The notes under the pieces: generated by a model | Told to the model about the DNA's origin: nothing | Database searches by the model: none | The model's input: the letters and a program-made list of their open reading frames with translations, nothing else | Assembly: GCA_902766325.1 (NCBI GenBank) | Contig: CACXDF010000035.1 | Span: forward strand, 1 to 7,922 | Direction of reading: 5' to 3' | Length of the DNA stretch: 7,922 bases | From: an uncultured Eubacteriales bacterium | GTDB lineage: Bacteria > Bacillota > Clostridia > Christensenellales > DTU072 | Made by a program: the position numbers and the translations under genes | Shown: in pieces, positions 5,297 through 7,922 of the stretch | Numbering within the stretch: position 1 is the stretch's first letter | Layout of the letters: each line of letters opens with the position of its first letter

Positions 5297-6500
5297 ATAG
5301 ATCACCTTTTCTTATTATATCGTATTTTGTCAGTTTCAGATCCGTTTTCAGAAGAAGTTTTTGTTGGACGATCTTGCAGTCCTCCACCGGGTTTCCTTCT
5401 TCGTCTTCGATCGCCGACGGCACGAAAGAACCGACTCCTTCGGTCGCGGATACGTACTCCAGTTTTTCTCCGACGAAAAAGCGGTTTCGCTGTTCCACCC
5501 AGACGCCCCCTTTCTTTTCGTCGCGCCCGATGACTTGCGCCGTAAAGACATACGGATTTTCCGGATGCGACGACGAGTAACACTGTTTCGGATCGCCCAT
5601 GTAAAAACCCGTCGTGTAATCGCGGTGTCCTACCAAGCAGGTCTCGCGATACCACTTTTCATCGTACGGTTTTCCTTCCATGATATCGTCGATACGCCTA
5701 CGATAAGCGTTAACGACGACGCCTACGTAATACTCCGTTTTCATCCGCCCTTCGATCTTGAGCGACTGTACCCCGGCGTCGATGATCTTATCCAGGATAG
5801 GCATCGTGTTCATATCGGCGGAATTAAGAATATAGCTACCGTGGCTATCCTCTTGAATGGTCAGTTTTCTCTCCCGACTGGCTTCTCCGAGACTGTATTC
5901 CCACCTGCACGCCTGTACGCACTCGCCCCGATTGCTGTCGCGTTCCGTCAAATAAGAACTGAGCAGGCATCTGCCGCTATAGGATATGCACATCGCCCCG
6001 TGAATAAAAGCTTCCAGTTCGGCCGCGCCGCCGAGGTAGTCTGCCGTCTCCTTGATCTCATCGAGGCTCATTTCCCGCGCGAGGACGATCCTTTTCACAC
6101 CTTGTTTCGCCCAAAACGCGGCGGCGTATTTATTGAGAGTATTGGCCTGCGTGGACAGGTGCACGTCCAACGAGGGAAAGGACTTCAGACATAATTCCAC
6201 CGCCCCGGGATCAGATACGATCACCCCGTCTGCTTTCAGGAGATCAAGCTCCTCAAAATACTCTTTCAGTTCCCCAAAGTCCTTATTCTTGGGAAATATG
6301 TTGACGGTCACATAAACTTTTTTCCCGCGGTCGTGAGCATAAGAGATTGCCTCCCGAAGCTGCTCGCCGGTGAAGTTATCGGCATAGGCGCGCAGACCGA
6401 ATCTCTTGCCTCCGAGGTATACCGCGTCAGCTCCGAAATGGAGCGCCGTATAAAACCTGCCGAGCGACCCGGCCGGCGCAAGAAGTTCAGGCCCGATCAT
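5286..6500 (-). CDS. trhP: U32 family protein, TrhP-type (tRNA U34 5-hydroxylation)
   Basis: The 404-residue protein is a U32 'peptidase' family member. Although named for collagenase-like activity, the TrhP (E. coli YegQ) branch is needed for prephenate-dependent 5-hydroxyuridine formation at tRNA wobble position 34. The N-terminus ELLAPAGSLGRFYTALHFGADAVYLGG and the segment VSDPGAVELCLKSFP...HLSTQAN are typical. The U32 signature is exact at 163-181: EAFIHGAMCISYSGRCLLS. Four cysteines (171, 178, 194, 198) occupy the positions proposed to bind an iron-sulfur cluster. The C-terminal part (about 315-404) fits the usual small beta-barrel domain. Length fits TrhP rather than the longer RlhA. 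Many Firmicutes carry two paralogues in tandem beside trmR; here there is one, without those neighbours. Its ATG overlaps the TPR gene stop by 4 bp. Family certain; substrate inferred. Confidence 0.88.
   Translation of the reverse strand: MIGPELLAPAGSLGRFYTALHFGADAVYLGGKRFGLRAYADNFTGEQLREAISYAHDRGKKVYVTVNIFPKNKDFGELKEYFEELDLLKADGVIVSDPGAVELCLKSFPSLDVHLSTQANTLNKYAAAFWAKQGVKRIVLAREMSLDEIKETADYLGGAAELEAFIHGAMCISYSGRCLLSSYLTERDSNRGECVQACRWEYSLGEASRERKLTIQEDSHGSYILNSADMNTMPILDKIIDAGVQSLKIEGRMKTEYYVGVVVNAYRRRIDDIMEGKPYDEKWYRETCLVGHRDYTTGFYMGDPKQCYSSSHPENPYVFTAQVIGRDEKKGGVWVEQRNRFFVGEKLEYVSATEGVGSFVPSAIEDEEGNPVEDCKIVQQKLLLKTDLKLTKYDIIRKGDLYAK
5300..5308 (-). promoter_or_regulatory. Shine-Dalgarno deciding the start of the GT28-like gene
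   Basis: AAGGTGATC on the minus strand, complementary to the extended 3' end of 16S rRNA, with the AAGG core 8 nt before the ATG at 5296. An in-frame GTG (5305-5303) falls within it and so is an unlikely start. Confidence 0.65.
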
Positions 6501-7357
6501 TCTTCGATCCTCATCAAAAACGATTCGGCGCGGTCCTCTTCTCCTAAGAGAATATAGGTGCCGTACAGCCTTTTGCAGGTCTCGATATATCCGTTTTCAT
6601 CGCCCCCCGTTATCTCGTAGGTGCGATATGCCAGCATATAATACTTGACCGCTTTGACGTATACTTTCAGTAAAGAATATACGTCGCCGATCAAGATATA
6701 TATTTCTCCGAGCGCCGCGTGGAAAGGCGTCTCGCGGTACGTTTCTTCCCGCATTTTTTTACACTCGAATAAAAAATCGAGGGCGCGTTCGTATTCTCCT
6801 CTTCTTACCTTGATCGAACCGAGCGCGAATAAAAGAGCGTCCGTCGGATCACCCATCATATACGCTTCGGTAAAGCAGGCGTCGGCCTTAGCGTCTTCTT
6901 TGCGGGCGTAATAGGTCGATCCGAGCCTGTAAAGCGCTTTCTTTTCGGTCGCCTGCGCGCCTTTATTCTCTTTGAGTATCTTTAACGCTTTTTTCCGCAA
7001 ACGAACGGCTTTTTTTATCTTGCCGAGCCCTTCGTAAGCCGTTCCTTTATCGACGAGACAATCGGCGTACGCGATTCCGTCTTTTTGTTTTTTTGCGTTC
7101 CGCTCCGCGAGCTTAAACGCCTTTTTCCAATCTTTTTTTTCCGCGCATTCGCCTAATATGCGCGCACGCATACGAAGACACTCTCCTATTTCCCGCGCGT
7201 CGACCGATTTCGGATCGATACGACAAGAATAAAGAACGTTCTCCGCACATTCCAAAGCTCTGTCGGTTATCCCCGAGTCGTAATAGCCCCTGGCAAGACA
7301 GGCATACTCGTGCGCGGATAATTTCAGCTCTCTGTATTCCTCTTGCTTCTTACTCAT
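6497..7357 (-). CDS. TPR-repeat protein of unknown function
   Basis: A 286-residue, all-helical, Lys/Glu/Ala-rich protein made of tetratricopeptide-like repeats, which usually mediate protein-protein contacts. Readable units include residues 14-47 (AHEYACLARGYYDSGITDRALECAE), 97-130 (DCLVDKGTAYEGLGKIKKAVRLRKKALKI), 141-170 (ALYRLGSTYYARKEDAKADACFTEAY), 177-200 (FALGSIKVRRGEYERALDFLFE), and 217-250 (GEIYILIGDVYSLLKVYVKAVKYYMLAYR). No signal peptide or membrane segment is visible, so it is probably cytoplasmic. The ATG at 7357 has a GAGGGG Shine-Dalgarno and overlaps the GH92 stop by 8 bp; its own stop overlaps the trhP start by 4 bp. Binding partner is unknown. Confidence 0.85.
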   Translation of the reverse strand: MSKKQEEYRELKLSAHEYACLARGYYDSGITDRALECAENVLYSCRIDPKSVDAREIGECLRMRARILGECAEKKDWKKAFKLAERNAKKQKDGIAYADCLVDKGTAYEGLGKIKKAVRLRKKALKILKENKGAQATEKKALYRLGSTYYARKEDAKADACFTEAYMMGDPTDALLFALGSIKVRRGEYERALDFLFECKKMREETYRETPFHAALGEIYILIGDVYSLLKVYVKAVKYYMLAYRTYEITGGDENGYIETCKRLYGTYILLGEEDRAESFLMRIEE

Positions 7358-7922
7358 TTTTCCCCTCTCTGCAATAAAAAACGACTTTGCCGCCCTTTCT
7401 CAATTCGGTCACGGCGCATTCCAATTCAGGCGCGGATTTTCCGTTTACTTCCATACTGCCGACGTAAATGCCGGCGCCTTCTTTAATTAATTCGATATCT
7501 CCGTCTTTCAAATGGACTACGGCGCGCTTAAAAAGCGGAGACCCGGCGATCAATCTGTCCTGTCCCGAAACGGGGAAAAGCCCCAGCGCGTTCCAGACGT
7601 ACAAAGAAGACAAAGCGCCCGTATCGTTATTGCCCGGCATTCCGCCCCGCGATAGCGTCCACATATACTTACGCGACATATCGATCATCTCGCTGATACG
7701 ATCGTGTCTGCCGATAAAGTGATAAGAAAACGGCGCTTCCATATCCGTCTCGTTGTTGAATCCCTCGAACTTGCCGTACCCGATACGCGGTAAACGATAC
7801 CCGAAGAAATAATCAAGTAACTTCAAAAACTTTTCTTTTCCGCCGGCGGCCGTAATACGCAAATTTCCGTCGGAATGCAACCGGAAAGAATAATTCAGGA
7901 AGTTACCTTCGTAATACCAAGA
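7350..7922 (-). CDS. GH92 family glycosidase (exo-alpha-mannosidase type), C-terminal part
   Basis: The last 190 residues of a gene that enters from beyond base 7922. GH92 enzymes are calcium-dependent exo-alpha-mannosidases that trim mannose from N-glycans or fungal mannan. Family landmarks in order from the window edge: YYEGNFLNYSFRLHSD (3-18), GGKEKFLKLLDYFFGY (27-42), FNNETDMEAPFSYHFIGRHD (55-74), the catalytic-region loop MPGNNDTGALSSLYVWNALGLFPVSG (95-120), SPLFKRAVVHL (128-138), and the terminal beta strands with YVGSMEVNGK (153-162). The usual loop is GN(D/E)DCGQMSAWYV; here it is GNNDTGALSSLYV. No signal peptide can be judged because the start is outside. The frame reads through the ATG-less edge without a stop. 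First visible gene of a translationally overlapping block. Confidence 0.9.
   Translation of the reverse strand, partial: SWYYEGNFLNYSFRLHSDGNLRITAAGGKEKFLKLLDYFFGYRLPRIGYGKFEGFNNETDMEAPFSYHFIGRHDRISEMIDMSRKYMWTLSRGGMPGNNDTGALSSLYVWNALGLFPVSGQDRLIAGSPLFKRAVVHLKDGDIELIKEGAGIYVGSMEVNGKSAPELECAVTELRKGGKVVFYCREGKNE

Noticed and set aside
5361..6194. A 277-codon open frame on the plus strand
   Set aside because: It lies opposite trhP, has no recognisable domain and biased composition; it is a shadow of the real gene, whose U32 signature is exact.
1..7922. tRNA genes, CRISPR arrays, insertion sequences, riboswitches
   Set aside because: No cloverleaf, spaced direct repeats, transposase reading frame or aptamer-like leader was seen; the only intergenic stretch over 100 bp (4087-4228) is explained by the terminator and promoter.

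Overview
The window holds nine genes, all read from the minus strand, so transcription runs from high to low coordinates. Protein sequences, short or overlapping intergenic gaps and Shine-Dalgarno sites of the GGAGG type suggest a low-to-mid-GC Firmicute of the Clostridia, probably an uncultivated gut lineage. The GH92 alpha-mannosidase-type glycosidase fits a gut habitat. The taxonomic call is inference from protein style only; there is no rRNA here.

Upstream block (7922 to 4229): the 3' end of a GH92 glycosidase gene, a TPR-repeat protein, a U32-family protein of the TrhP (tRNA uridine 5-hydroxylation) type, and a protein resembling a GT28/MGDG-synthase-type glycosyltransferase that has lost its recognisable catalytic motifs. 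Each start codon overlaps the preceding stop by 4 to 11 bases, so the four look translationally coupled. The block ends at a hairpin plus T-tract terminator at about 4165-4210.

ATP synthase block (4153 to 1, continuing off the window): a perfect-consensus housekeeping promoter (TTGACA, 17 bp, TATAAT) drives atpB (a), atpE (c), atpF (b), atpA (alpha) and atpG (gamma, truncated by the window edge). The beta and epsilon genes presumably lie beyond base 1. There is no atpI before atpB.

The main surprise is the missing atpH. Subunit b and alpha genes overlap by 8 bp, leaving no room for a delta gene. Instead alpha starts with about 75 extra residues that read as the C-terminal domain of delta (OSCP), fused in frame to an otherwise complete alpha. 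The N-terminal delta domain is absent from the locus. The membrane subunits are also divergent: c has a signal-peptide-like leader, an acidic linker and a first helix whose glycine ladder is mostly alanine; a has an extra N-terminal hydrophobic segment and lacks two polar residues near its essential arginine. Together this looks like an F-type ATP synthase with a remodelled peripheral stalk and proton path.
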